Shown: positions 1 through 6,354, numbered from the stretch's first letter. The stretch is 10,804 bases of DNA from an uncultured Dokdonia sp. (GCA_937124495.1 CAKZKZ010000623.1:1-10804); one strand, 5' to 3'. Numbers and translations: made by a program. The notes: generated by a model from the letters alone, not told the origin.

Positions 1-339
1 GCCGAATATGACGCTGCAAAAGAAGCGCAGGGGATGATAGAAATGCGTATCTCAAAATTGGAAGAACTTGCTTCTAATGCACGTATTATAGACGAATCTC
101 AACTAGATACAAGTAAAGTCTTAGTACACTCTACCGTGAAGATTAAAAATCAAATCAATGGTATGGAAATGACGTATAAGCTTGTCGCTCAAAACGAAGC
201 TGATATCAAATCTGGTAAAATATCTGTAGATTCTCCTATAGGAAAAGGGCTTTTAGGAAAAGAAGTAGGTGATGTTGCTGAAATCCAAGTACCCAAAGGG
301 ATTATGAAATTTGATGTTATAGAAATCACTAGAGATTAA
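1..339 (+). CDS. greA: Transcription elongation factor GreA, C-terminal part (5' end outside window)
   Basis: GreA binds in the secondary channel of RNA polymerase and stimulates cleavage of the nascent RNA in backtracked complexes. The reading frame is open from base 1 and gives 112 residues ending at TAA 337-339. The family is usually near 158 residues, so about 45 N-terminal residues, including the tip of the coiled-coil with its acidic residues, lie outside. What is visible is the last turn of the coiled coil (MRISKLEELASNARIID) and the globular FKBP-like C-terminal domain, with the family pattern SVDSPIGKGLLGKEVGD followed by a short beta strand (MKFDVIEI). The ATG at 34 is an internal methionine, not the start. 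GreA next to a HIT-family gene on the same strand is, as I recall, a common flavobacterial arrangement. A 153-bp gap separates the two. Confidence 0.95.
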   Translation, partial: AEYDAAKEAQGMIEMRISKLEELASNARIIDESQLDTSKVLVHSTVKIKNQINGMEMTYKLVAQNEADIKSGKISVDSPIGKGLLGKEVGDVAEIQVPKGIMKFDVIEITRD

Positions 340-341
340 AA

Positions 342-382
342 AAGAGTCAAGATCGCTACGCTCTTAGAATCAAGAGACAAGA
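342..382. repeat. Degenerate short intergenic repeat with overlapping 5-bp stems
   Basis: The gap after greA holds related decamers: AGAGTCAAGA at 343-352, AGAATCAAGA at 366-375, and the weaker AGACAAGACA just after. CTCTT at 361-365 can pair either with AAGAG at 342-346 or with AAGAG at 372-376, so two weak hairpins exclude each other. The stems are only 5 bp and no T-tract follows, so I do not call this a terminator. Similar TCAAGA-type intergenic repeats occur, to my recollection, in other flavobacterial genomes. Function is unknown. Confidence 0.3.
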
Positions 383-462
383 CAGCTAAGGGGAATTAAA
401 TAGGTGTATTTTGAAATTTCATCTATAACCTATTCATATTCAAAATGATTATTACTAATATT

Positions 463-477
463 AAACTAGTCTAGTTT
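463..477. promoter_or_regulatory. Inverted repeat AAACTAG-T-CTAGTTT upstream of the HIT gene
   Basis: Two perfect 7-bp arms (463-469 and 471-477) flank a single T and end 15 bp before the HIT start codon. The site overlaps TAGTTTTA (472-479), a 7-of-8 match to the Bacteroidota -7 box TAnnTTTG, but that box would leave almost no leader. A repressor operator is possible from position and symmetry. No regulator is identified in the window. Confidence 0.3.
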
Positions 478-492
478 TAAAAAATTAAAAAC

Positions 493-885
493 ATGGCAAG
501 TATCTTTACAAAAATTATCAATCGTGAGATTCCTGGACATATAGTCCATGAAGATGATCGCCATATTGCAATATTAGATATAAACCCCAATACAAAAGGG
601 CATATGCTATGTATTCCTAAAGAAGAGGTCGATCGTATTTTTGATCTTTCGGAAGAAGCATATCTGGATTTGATGGCATATTCTAGAAAACTAGCCATTG
701 CACTAGAAAAAGCAGTTCCTTGCCAGCGTATTGGTGTTACTGTGATTGGTCTTGAAGTTCCACACGTTCACGTACATTTAATTCCGCTTCAGACGATGGA
801 GGATGCCCGTTTTGTAAATAAAACAGCTATGACTTCTGAGGATTTCAAACAACTTATTGAAGAAATAAAAGGGCATTTAGGATAA
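493..885 (+). CDS. HIT-family nucleotide hydrolase (Hint-like)
   Basis: A small cytosolic histidine-triad protein of 130 residues. Hint-branch members hydrolyse nucleoside phosphoramidates and acyl-adenylates such as aminoacyl-AMP by-products; the true substrate here is not shown. The signature is H91-V-H93-V-H95-L-I. By family knowledge the middle histidine, H93, is the nucleophile that forms the nucleotidyl intermediate. The N-terminus SIFTKIINREIPGHIVHED and the stretch ILDINPNTKGHMLCIPKE are typical of bacterial Hint proteins and support the start at 493, as does normal family length. The upstream sequence is A-rich (AAAAAATTAAAAAC) with no Shine-Dalgarno core. The last 9 bases overlap the 3' end of the convergent Nudix gene. 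Confidence 0.95.
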   Translation: MASIFTKIINREIPGHIVHEDDRHIAILDINPNTKGHMLCIPKEEVDRIFDLSEEAYLDLMAYSRKLAIALEKAVPCQRIGVTVIGLEVPHVHVHLIPLQTMEDARFVNKTAMTSEDFKQLIEEIKGHLG

Positions 886-1458
886 AATCCCTTGCAACTT
901 TAAGTATTGTAATAAGATAACGGTTTTAGCGTCTTTAATCTCACCTGTTTCTATCATTGCATACGCTTTCGCGAAAGCGTACTCATGCACCAAAATATCT
1001 TCATGTTCTGAGATTAAACCCCCACCCTCACTCACTTTATCTTTTGCAGTATAGCTAGCAAGAAACAAATAAAGTATCTCTGATACAGAACCTGGTGACA
1101 TATATAAGTCCATCACTTTTTCTACGTCTGAAAGAAGATATCCTGTCTCTTCTTCTATTTCTTTTTTTATAGCCGTTTCTGGGTCATTATCGTCGAGTAA
1201 GCCAGCACATACTTCGATAAGCATACCACTTGGGTTTCCGTTAAAATAGGTAGGTATACGCAATTGTTCTGTTAAGATAACAGTGCCAGATTCTTTATTA
1301 TACAATAACACGGCAGCACCATTTCCTCTATCATATACTTCGCGTACTTGAGGTTCCCAATTTCCTTTAGAGTCTCGATAATCAAATGTCACCTTATGCA
1401 AGATTGCCCAGTTATCAGAAAGTAATGTCTTTTTAATATTTTTCAGATAATCAGGCAT
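877..1458 (-). CDS. nudK: Nudix hydrolase of the NudK (GDP-mannose pyrophosphatase) family
   Basis: Predicted to split GDP-mannose or a related nucleoside diphosphate sugar into a nucleoside monophosphate and a sugar phosphate, using Mg2+. It has 193 residues; as I recall E. coli NudK has 191. The Nudix box begins at G86 (AGLLDDNDPETAIKK) and contains KEIEEETGY at 99-107, with metal-binding glutamates at 100, 103 and 104. K99 replaces the usual Arg, which NudK itself also has. The block LYMSPGSVSEILYLFLASY after the box is the NudK/AdpP-type signature that separates these from mutT-type enzymes. ADP-ribose as substrate cannot be excluded. The start ATG (1458-1456) overlaps the histidine kinase stop in ATGCCTGA, so translation is probably coupled. 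A 20-bp perfect palindrome lies inside the gene and encodes the YAFAKAY stretch near residue 163. Confidence 0.88.
   Translation of the reverse strand: MPDYLKNIKKTLLSDNWAILHKVTFDYRDSKGNWEPQVREVYDRGNGAAVLLYNKESGTVILTEQLRIPTYFNGNPSGMLIEVCAGLLDDNDPETAIKKEIEEETGYLLSDVEKVMDLYMSPGSVSEILYLFLASYTAKDKVSEGGGLISEHEDILVHEYAFAKAYAMIETGEIKDAKTVILLQYLKLQGILS
962..981. repeat. Perfect 20-bp palindrome TACGCTTTCGCGAAAGCGTA, copy 1
   Basis: Every base pairs with its mirror over 20 positions, with TCGCGA at the centre. It lies within the nudK coding frame. Its first 17 bases recur at 6154-6170 inside aat, read in a frame giving different amino acids (FAKA here, LSRK there). Conservation is therefore at DNA rather than protein level. 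Two copies in about 11 kb of AT-rich DNA is far above chance. Confidence 0.85.
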
Positions 1459-2644
1459 CGTGAACGAGTTTTAGTTGAATTTGCATGGTTGTTCCTTTGT
1501 CTATTTCACTTTTAAGAACGCCTATTTTACCATCGTGATATTCTTCAATAATTCTTCTTGCGAGTGATAATCCTAATCCCCACCCTCGTTTTTTAGTTGT
1601 AAAACCAGGTTCAAAGATGTTATTAAATTTACTTTTAGGGATTCCTTTCCCAGTATCCGAGATTAAGACCTTAGCATAATTAGCATCACGGGTAATGACA
1701 ACGGTTAAATCACCTTTCCCTTTCATCGCATCAATAGCATTCTTAAACATGTTTTCAATAGTCCATCCAAACAACTGTTTATTGAGCATCACTGGGAGCT
1801 CCCCTTCTGGTAAGTCTATAGAGAACTTAATGAGCTTGGAACTTCTATTTTCTAAGTATTCAAACGTTTCGTTGGTTTCTTTAATGATGTCAATGACTTG
1901 CAAATCTGGCACAGAGCCTATTTTACTAAAACGGTCAGTAATCGTTTCCAATCTATCTATATCCTTGACCATTTCTTTGATATAATCCGGATTGACATCT
2001 TCTGTCTTTAAAATTTCTGTCCATCCTACCAATGAAGAAAGTGGTGTTCCTATTTGATGCGCTGTTTCTTTTGCCATTCCTGCCCACAATAAATTTTGCG
2101 CAGAGGACTTGGAGGTTAAATAATAAAAATAGATAAGCGCTATAAATAGAATGACAATAATCAAAAGGGCAATGGGAAAGTATTTAAGCTGGGCAATAAT
2201 GGGGGAATTCCCATAATAAATTGTATTTGACTTTACGCCATCCCATACAATATCAAGGGGTTGGTTCGCAAGCGCATATTCTTGCGCGAGTTGAGCGAGT
2301 TCTTCATGCGTTAATTGATCCCCATTTGGAATGTTTATATAATCATAGGTTTCTTCTTCATAATTATAGGTAAGTGTTGGAATTTTATTGTTCTCAGAAA
2401 GGATTAACAGGTACAAATTACTCAAAGATTCGTCCAGTTGACGTGCATCTTTCCCTTTCGGTAAGATATCTGAGGTCTCTGCCAGTGCTTTTTTAGCCGC
2501 TGCAAACATCTCCATCTTACTTCGTTCTGATTCTTTAAGTTGATCAAAAAACAAAAGGACATTCCACAGAATGAGTGTGGTAATGACTAGAGAAGATATA
2601 ATAATAAACCACCTCGCATATTGAGGCTTGGGGCTAAAATTCAT
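1451..2644 (-). CDS. Membrane sensor histidine kinase, no receiver domain
   Basis: A 397-residue inner-membrane kinase. Two hydrophobic segments (about 12-33 and 156-176) flank a periplasmic sensor region of about 120 residues with no domain I recognise. There is little room for a HAMP domain after the second segment. The dimerisation/phosphorylation helix carries KETAHQIGTPLSSL with H196 as the expected phosphorylated residue. The ATPase domain has an N box (ENMFKNAIDAM, near 297-307), a G1 box DTGKG (330-334), an F box (IFEPGFTTK) and a G2 box GWGLGLSLAR (354-363). H196 is followed by Gln instead of the Glu or Asp most HisKA proteins have, while T200 at H+4, linked in the family to phosphatase activity, is kept. 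No response regulator gene is present, so the partner is elsewhere. The gene overlaps nudK by 8 bp and is probably co-transcribed with it. The signal sensed cannot be inferred. Confidence 0.93.
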   Translation of the reverse strand: MNFSPKPQYARWFIIISSLVITTLILWNVLLFFDQLKESERSKMEMFAAAKKALAETSDILPKGKDARQLDESLSNLYLLILSENNKIPTLTYNYEEETYDYINIPNGDQLTHEELAQLAQEYALANQPLDIVWDGVKSNTIYYGNSPIIAQLKYFPIALLIIVILFIALIYFYYLTSKSSAQNLLWAGMAKETAHQIGTPLSSLVGWTEILKTEDVNPDYIKEMVKDIDRLETITDRFSKIGSVPDLQVIDIIKETNETFEYLENRSSKLIKFSIDLPEGELPVMLNKQLFGWTIENMFKNAIDAMKGKGDLTVVITRDANYAKVLISDTGKGIPKSKFNNIFEPGFTTKKRGWGLGLSLARRIIEEYHDGKIGVLKSEIDKGTTMQIQLKLVHDA

Positions 2645-2730
2645 GAAAGAACACTTTTAATAAATATAGAATTAAAGTCTTAAAAATACACCTTGAAAAA
2701 GAAAAAACTTATCTTCTCAACAACAAACGG

Positions 2731-2758
2731 AATAATAATACACATAGTATACATTATT
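2731..2758. promoter_or_regulatory. AT-rich imperfect inverted repeat in the divergent intergenic region
   Basis: Arms AATAAT (2731-2736) and ATTATT (2753-2758) enclose a second stem, ATAC (2738-2741) with GTAT (2747-2750), around ACATA. It sits between the leftward kinase operon and the rightward flavoprotein gene, about 87 bp from the first and 82 bp from the second start. A shared operator is conceivable, but AT-rich DNA often yields such symmetry by chance. Confidence 0.25.
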
Positions 2759-2792
2759 CTAATACCCATTATAGCAAAATGAGCCCTTAAAG

Positions 2793-2825
2793 TTTCTTAT
2801 AGCAATTCGTCTTTTCCTACCTTTG
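2793..2825 (+). promoter_or_regulatory. Predicted Bacteroidota-type promoter for the flavin reductase-like gene
   Basis: TACCTTTG at 2818-2825 matches the Bacteroidota -7 box TAnnTTTG exactly. TTTC at 2793-2796 lies 21 bp upstream, in place of the TTTG expected near -33. Expected transcription start is about 2832, only some 8 bases before the ATG at 2840. Confidence 0.5.
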
Positions 2826-2839
2826 AGAAAACGTTTTAT

Positions 2840-3715
2840 ATGCAAACGATAGATCCTAAAGAAATTTCTGTCCCACAATTATTTGGACATTTAACAGGAG
2901 CTGTAGGACCCCGTCCTATTGCTTTTGCAAGTACGGTAGATACACAAGGCAATGTGAACCTTGCTCCTTTTAGTTTTTTTAATGTTTTTGGCGCAAATCC
3001 TCCTATTTTAGTATTCTCTCCCTCAAGAAGTGGACGCGATAACAGCACCAAAAATACCTTAGACAACGTACTGGAAGTTCCAGAAACAACAGTAAATATT
3101 GTAGACTATGCAATGGTGCAACAAATGAGCCTAGCAAGTACCGCATACCCAAAAGGGGTTAATGAGTTTACAAAAGCAGGCCTTACAGAGCTTGCTTCAG
3201 AAAGTATTCAGCCTCCACGTGTTGCAGAGTCTCCCGTGCAGTTTGAATGCAAGGTGATAGAAGTAAAGCCGCTTGGAACAGAAGGTGGTGCAGGTAATCT
3301 TGTGATCTGCGAAATTGTTAAAATACATATAAAAGATCACGTATTAGATACGAATGGCGCCATTGATCCGTTAAAAATAGATCAAGTAGCCCGTATGGGA
3401 GCTAATTGGTATAGTCGTGCTAACCAAGGATTATTTGAAGTTCCTAAACCTATTGTACAATTAGGAATAGGAATTGATCAGATTCCTGAATCTATTAGAC
3501 TGAGTACCGTACTTACAGGAAATGACCTCGGAATGCTAGGTAATGTAGAACATCTTCCTACAGCAGAAGAAATCTCAAAATTTGTTTCTGAACACCTAGA
3601 AATACAGAAATTAGTACAATCTGGAAATCAAAATGAGGTCCATAAAAAAGCTCATGAATATCTGGTTGAAAAAAATGTGAATAAAGCGTGGAAAGTTCTG
3701 CTTGCAAAGCTCTAA
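2840..3715 (+). CDS. Flavin reductase-like FMN-binding protein (split-barrel, DIM6/NTAB type)
   Basis: A cytosolic flavoprotein of 291 residues. Residues about 15-195 form the flavin reductase-like split barrel. The FMN-site signature is GAVGPRPIAFAST (20-32) followed by NVNLAPFSFFNVFGANPPIL (38-57), and NSTKNTLDN (68-76) fits the phosphate-contacting loop of the family. Members reduce FMN or act as FMN-bound oxidoreductases; the substrate here is unknown. The C-terminal 80 or so residues, after PKPIVQLGIGIDQIP, extend past the core and are mostly helical in appearance. This extension is, I believe, usual in Bacteroidota homologs. The start is set by the family-typical N-terminus MQTIDPKEISVPQL. 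The gene is divergent from the histidine kinase operon and followed 40 bp later by the DUF3127 gene. Confidence 0.9.
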   Translation: MQTIDPKEISVPQLFGHLTGAVGPRPIAFASTVDTQGNVNLAPFSFFNVFGANPPILVFSPSRSGRDNSTKNTLDNVLEVPETTVNIVDYAMVQQMSLASTAYPKGVNEFTKAGLTELASESIQPPRVAESPVQFECKVIEVKPLGTEGGAGNLVICEIVKIHIKDHVLDTNGAIDPLKIDQVARMGANWYSRANQGLFEVPKPIVQLGIGIDQIPESIRLSTVLTGNDLGMLGNVEHLPTAEEISKFVSEHLEIQKLVQSGNQNEVHKKAHEYLVEKNVNKAWKVLLAKL

Positions 3716-3731
3716 TTTTTAGCTACATTTA
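3702..3731 (+). promoter_or_regulatory. Possible promoter for the DUF3127 gene
   Basis: TACATTTA (3724-3731) matches TAnnTTTG at 7 of 8 positions, with TTG at 3702-3704 placed 19 bp upstream. The box ends 24 bp before the start at 3756, giving a plausible short leader. The TTG lies inside the last codons of the preceding gene, so read-through from 2818 is equally possible. Confidence 0.35.
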
Positions 3732-3755
3732 CACCTTTAAATTCTTATTTGATAG

Positions 3756-4139
3756 ATGGAAGTACAAGGAAAAGTAAAAATGGTCGGAGAAACACAAACA
3801 TTCGGCGGAAACGGATTCAGAAAACGTGAAATCGTTGTGACAACAGATGAGCAATATCCTCAGCACATTATGGTGGAGTTTGTTCAAGATAAAACAGATT
3901 TGCTCAACAATTATCAGGTAGGGCAAAACGTAAAAATTAGTATCAACTTAAGAGGTCGCGAGTGGGTAAACCCACAAGGTGAAACAAAATATTTTAACAG
4001 CATACAAGGATGGCGTATAGAGAACTTGCAAGCTGCAGCTCCACAAGGAGCTCCAGACATGCCTCCTATACCTCCCGCAGATGCCTTTGAGCCTGCTAAA
4101 AGTCTGAACACTGAAGATCATGATGATTTACCATTTTAG
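3756..4139 (+). CDS. DUF3127 protein, OB-fold-like with SSB-like acidic C-terminal tip
   Basis: 127 residues. Positions 1-92 match the DUF3127 pattern: MEVQGKVKMVGETQTFG, then FRKREIVVTT (21-30), MVEFVQDKTDLL (39-50), and GREWVNPQGETKYFNSIQGW (67-86). The small all-beta pattern and aromatic residues fit a nucleic-acid-binding OB fold; this is inference. Residues 93-118 are a low-complexity linker rich in Ala and Pro, and the chain ends EDHDDLPF. That end closely resembles the DDD-I/L-P-F tip with which bacterial SSB recruits partners such as PriA, RecQ, RecG and RecO. The fold plus linker plus tip gives the overall layout of an SSB protein, though a housekeeping SSB should exist elsewhere. 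A terminator follows directly. Single-stranded DNA or RNA binding is plausible but not shown. Confidence 0.88.
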   Translation: MEVQGKVKMVGETQTFGGNGFRKREIVVTTDEQYPQHIMVEFVQDKTDLLNNYQVGQNVKISINLRGREWVNPQGETKYFNSIQGWRIENLQAAAPQGAPDMPPIPPADAFEPAKSLNTEDHDDLPF

Positions 4140-4173
4140 GTAATCATCACGGAACCCCTAAAAGTTCCACTTC

Positions 4174-4207
4174 ACCCGTAGTTATCCCCTTAGCTACGGG
4201 TTTTTTT
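4174..4207 (+). terminator. Rho-independent terminator after the DUF3127 gene
   Basis: CCCGTAG (4175-4181) pairs with CTACGGG (4194-4200). The stem extends inward by a T-G wobble and two A-T pairs to a TCCCCT loop, and a run of seven T follows at 4201-4207. A smaller hairpin, GGAAC (4151-4155) with GTTCC (4164-4168), lies just upstream. The terminator separates the flavoprotein/DUF3127 unit from the transporter/aat unit. Confidence 0.85.
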
Positions 4208-4231
4208 ATGAAGTCATGTCAAAGAGAAGAC

Positions 4232-4259
4232 TTGATAAACAAGCTTTTTAGTATCTTTC
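4232..4259 (+). promoter_or_regulatory. Predicted promoter for the transporter-aat unit
   Basis: TATCTTTC (4252-4259) differs at one base from TATCTTTG, a good form of the Bacteroidota -7 box. TTG at 4232-4234 lies 17 bp upstream. The box ends 22 bp before the ATG at 4282 and lies downstream of the terminator at 4174-4207, where a new promoter is needed. Confidence 0.5.
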
Positions 4260-4281
4260 AAATCTTATTAAGATACACAAG

Positions 4282-5640
4282 ATGTCCATCACAAAAACCA
4301 TAGAAACACTTTTTCAAAAATATATACCTTCTCCTTTTGTGATTGCTATTTTATTAACGCTACTCACCATGATATTAGCGTTACTATTCACAGAAAACCC
4401 TTCTAAAACAGCACACCCTATCACTATTTTAAAATTTTGGGAAGAAGGCATCTGGAACAATAATCTTTTGGTGTTTGCTTACCAGATGATGCTTATTCTC
4501 GTATTAGGACACGTATTGGTATTAAGCAAACCCATGAACTGGCTAATTTCTAAAATAACCGTGTATGCAACAGATACTATAAGTGCTGTCATACTCGTGA
4601 GTATGACTACTATGCTTGTTGCTTTTTTTAATTGGGGATTAGGACTCATTTTTGGCGCCATCATGGCACGTAAAGTAGGAGAAGCCGCTTTACAAAAAGG
4701 ATTTAAAATTAACTATCCCCTCGTAGGAGCTGCGGGATACGTAGGTCTTATGATCTGGCATGGAGGCATGAGCGGATCTGCTCCTTTAAAAGTAGCAGAA
4801 GAAGGGCACTTGGCCTCATTAATGAATGGCATTGCAAGCCCTGAGATTATCGCTCAAATCCCAAACAAGATCACAGATGGACAAACCATTTTTAGTTGGT
4901 GGAATCTCCTCATATTTGGCATTCTATTGATTGTCATTCCTTTTACTTTTTATTTGCTTGCGCGAAATGGTAAAACCACCGAATTACCCAATTTCAACAC
5001 CACAAAAGAAGCCACCGAAGATCACCAAAAAAATGACAAACTAGATAACTCAAAACTACTTGCTATAGGATTTGGATTCGTCCTTCTTACTGCCTTTTTT
5101 GCTAGATATTGGGGAAAATCATTATCACCCAATATGCTTAATTTCTTAATGTTAGGGTTGGGTATTATTTTACACGGAAATTTCAAAAACTTCCTCAAAG
5201 CGATCGAAGAAGCCATAGGTGGCGCTAGTGGTATTTTGATTCAATTTCCATTATACTTTGGGATTATGGGAATCATGAAAAGTACAGGTATGGTCACGAT
5301 GATCAGTGATGCTTTTATTGCAGTGGCGACAGAAACTACCCTCCCTATTTTCACTTTTTTCAGCGCAGGACTTGTCAATATTTTTGTCCCAAGCGGTGGT
5401 GGTCAATGGGCGATACAAGGTCCTATCGTGATAGAAAGCGCACTCTCACTAGGCGTTCCTTTACCTAAAGCTATTATGGCACTTGCCTATGGAGATCAAG
5501 TCACCAATATGTTACAACCTTTCTGGGCATTGCCTTTACTAGGCATCACAAAATTAAAAGCCAAAGAAATTCTTCCCTACACCCTTATTCTCATGGTCGT
5601 AGGAAGTGTCGTCTATATTTTAGGATTATTAGTGCTATAA
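4282..5640 (+). CDS. atoE: Short-chain fatty acid transporter, AtoE family
   Basis: A 452-residue inner-membrane protein, about the usual family length, with ten to twelve hydrophobic segments. Clear ones lie near 17-36, 61-82, 100-127, 205-227, 258-275, 352-370 and 431-452. Family motifs are the N-terminus YIPSPFVIAILLTLLT, IWHGGMSGSAPLKVAEEGH (158-176) and FVPSGGGQWAIQGPIV (368-383). A hydrophilic loop at about 229-257 is rich in Lys, Asp and Asn. AtoE in E. coli is linked to uptake of short-chain fatty acids such as butyrate or acetoacetate. No CoA transferase, thiolase or other ato gene is nearby, so the substrate is inferred only from family. The aat gene starts 1 bp after its stop, so the two are probably one transcript. 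Confidence 0.9.
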   Translation: MSITKTIETLFQKYIPSPFVIAILLTLLTMILALLFTENPSKTAHPITILKFWEEGIWNNNLLVFAYQMMLILVLGHVLVLSKPMNWLISKITVYATDTISAVILVSMTTMLVAFFNWGLGLIFGAIMARKVGEAALQKGFKINYPLVGAAGYVGLMIWHGGMSGSAPLKVAEEGHLASLMNGIASPEIIAQIPNKITDGQTIFSWWNLLIFGILLIVIPFTFYLLARNGKTTELPNFNTTKEATEDHQKNDKLDNSKLLAIGFGFVLLTAFFARYWGKSLSPNMLNFLMLGLGIILHGNFKNFLKAIEEAIGGASGILIQFPLYFGIMGIMKSTGMVTMISDAFIAVATETTLPIFTFFSAGLVNIFVPSGGGQWAIQGPIVIESALSLGVPLPKAIMALAYGDQVTNMLQPFWALPLLGITKLKAKEILPYTLILMVVGSVVYILGLLVL

Positions 5641-5641
5641 G

Positions 5642-6322
5642 ATGCATATCCTCACAGACCATATCGCCTTTCCACATCCTTCTCAAGCCGAAGAAGATGG
5701 ATTGCTCGCTATAGGGGGTGATTTACACCCAGAGCGTTTGATGCTTGCCTACCATTCTGGCATTTTCCCTTGGTTTAATGAAGGGCAGATGGCATTATGG
5801 TGGAGTCCTGATCCGCGTATGGTGGTCAGACCGCAAGATGTACATACATCAAAATCCATGCGTAAAGTACTACGTGACGATCTATTTAAAGTAACCTACA
5901 ACCAACGGTTTTTGGAAGTGATCCTCGCTTGCAAACGTATCAAAAGAGAAGGGCAAAATGATACGTGGATTACCAATGCGATGATCGCTGCATATCTTAA
6001 ACTCCATGAGATGGGACATGCCATCTCCGTAGAGGTTTGGCAAGACGATCAATTGGTAGGCGGACTCTATGGCATCGACCTCAAAGAAAAAGGTATTTTC
6101 TGTGGAGAAAGCATGTTTTCAACAATAAGCAACGCTAGTAAAGTGGGGTTTATTACGCTTTCGCGAAAGCTAACAAAAGAAAAATATCACCTCATCGATT
6201 GTCAAATGTATACCGATCATCTCGCGAGTCTTGGTGCCGTCGAAATTCCTAGAGAAGCATTTTTAAAATATCTGTCCCCCATCCCTACATCTCTTCCCTC
6301 AGAAGAAGAAGGTACTGTGTAG
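5642..6322 (+). CDS. aat: Leucyl/phenylalanyl-tRNA-protein transferase
   Basis: Transfers Leu or Phe from aminoacyl-tRNA to the N-terminus of proteins beginning with Lys or Arg, creating an N-degron read by ClpS and degraded by ClpAP. 226 residues. Family blocks in order are FPHPSQAEEDGLLAIGGDL (10-28), GIFPWF (40-45), WWSPDPRMVV (53-62), GGLYGI (140-145), FCGESMFS (153-160), DCQMYTDHLASLGA (186-199) and PREAF (203-207). The N-terminus agrees with the family, supporting the ATG at 5642, one base after the transporter stop; translation likely depends on coupling. The C-terminal 15 residues are a non-conserved tail ending EEEGTV. Codons for LSRK near residue 174 lie in the second copy of the GCTTTCGCGAAAGC palindrome. 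Neither ClpS nor ClpA is in the window. Confidence 0.96.
   Translation: MHILTDHIAFPHPSQAEEDGLLAIGGDLHPERLMLAYHSGIFPWFNEGQMALWWSPDPRMVVRPQDVHTSKSMRKVLRDDLFKVTYNQRFLEVILACKRIKREGQNDTWITNAMIAAYLKLHEMGHAISVEVWQDDQLVGGLYGIDLKEKGIFCGESMFSTISNASKVGFITLSRKLTKEKYHLIDCQMYTDHLASLGAVEIPREAFLKYLSPIPTSLPSEEEGTV
6157..6170. repeat. Perfect 14-bp palindrome GCTTTCGCGAAAGC, copy 2
   Basis: A perfect 14-bp palindrome inside aat. With three bases to the left (TAC, 6154-6156) it is identical over 17 bases to the copy at 962-978. The symmetry stops at 6156/6171, where copy 1 continues to 20 bp. An unrelated 8-bp palindrome with the same core, CTCGCGAG, lies close by at 6221-6228. Confidence 0.85.
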
Positions 6323-6354
6323 TATTTCAATGGAAATCTAAATCTATTTATCCG

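Noticed and set aside
34..339. Treating the ATG at 34 as the start of a 101-residue protein
   Set aside because: The frame is open to base 1 and the upstream codons continue the GreA coiled coil; the gene is cut by the window edge.
342..376. Rho-independent terminator after greA
   Set aside because: Only 5-bp stems are available and no T-run follows on either strand.
1695..1985. Plus-strand ORF opposite the histidine kinase ATPase region
   Set aside because: The opposite strand encodes clear N, G1 and F boxes; this frame has no independent support.
4208..4300. Short ORF from ATG 4208 running into the transporter gene
   Set aside because: It starts in the terminator T-tract, overlaps the predicted promoter and the transporter start in another frame, and resembles nothing.
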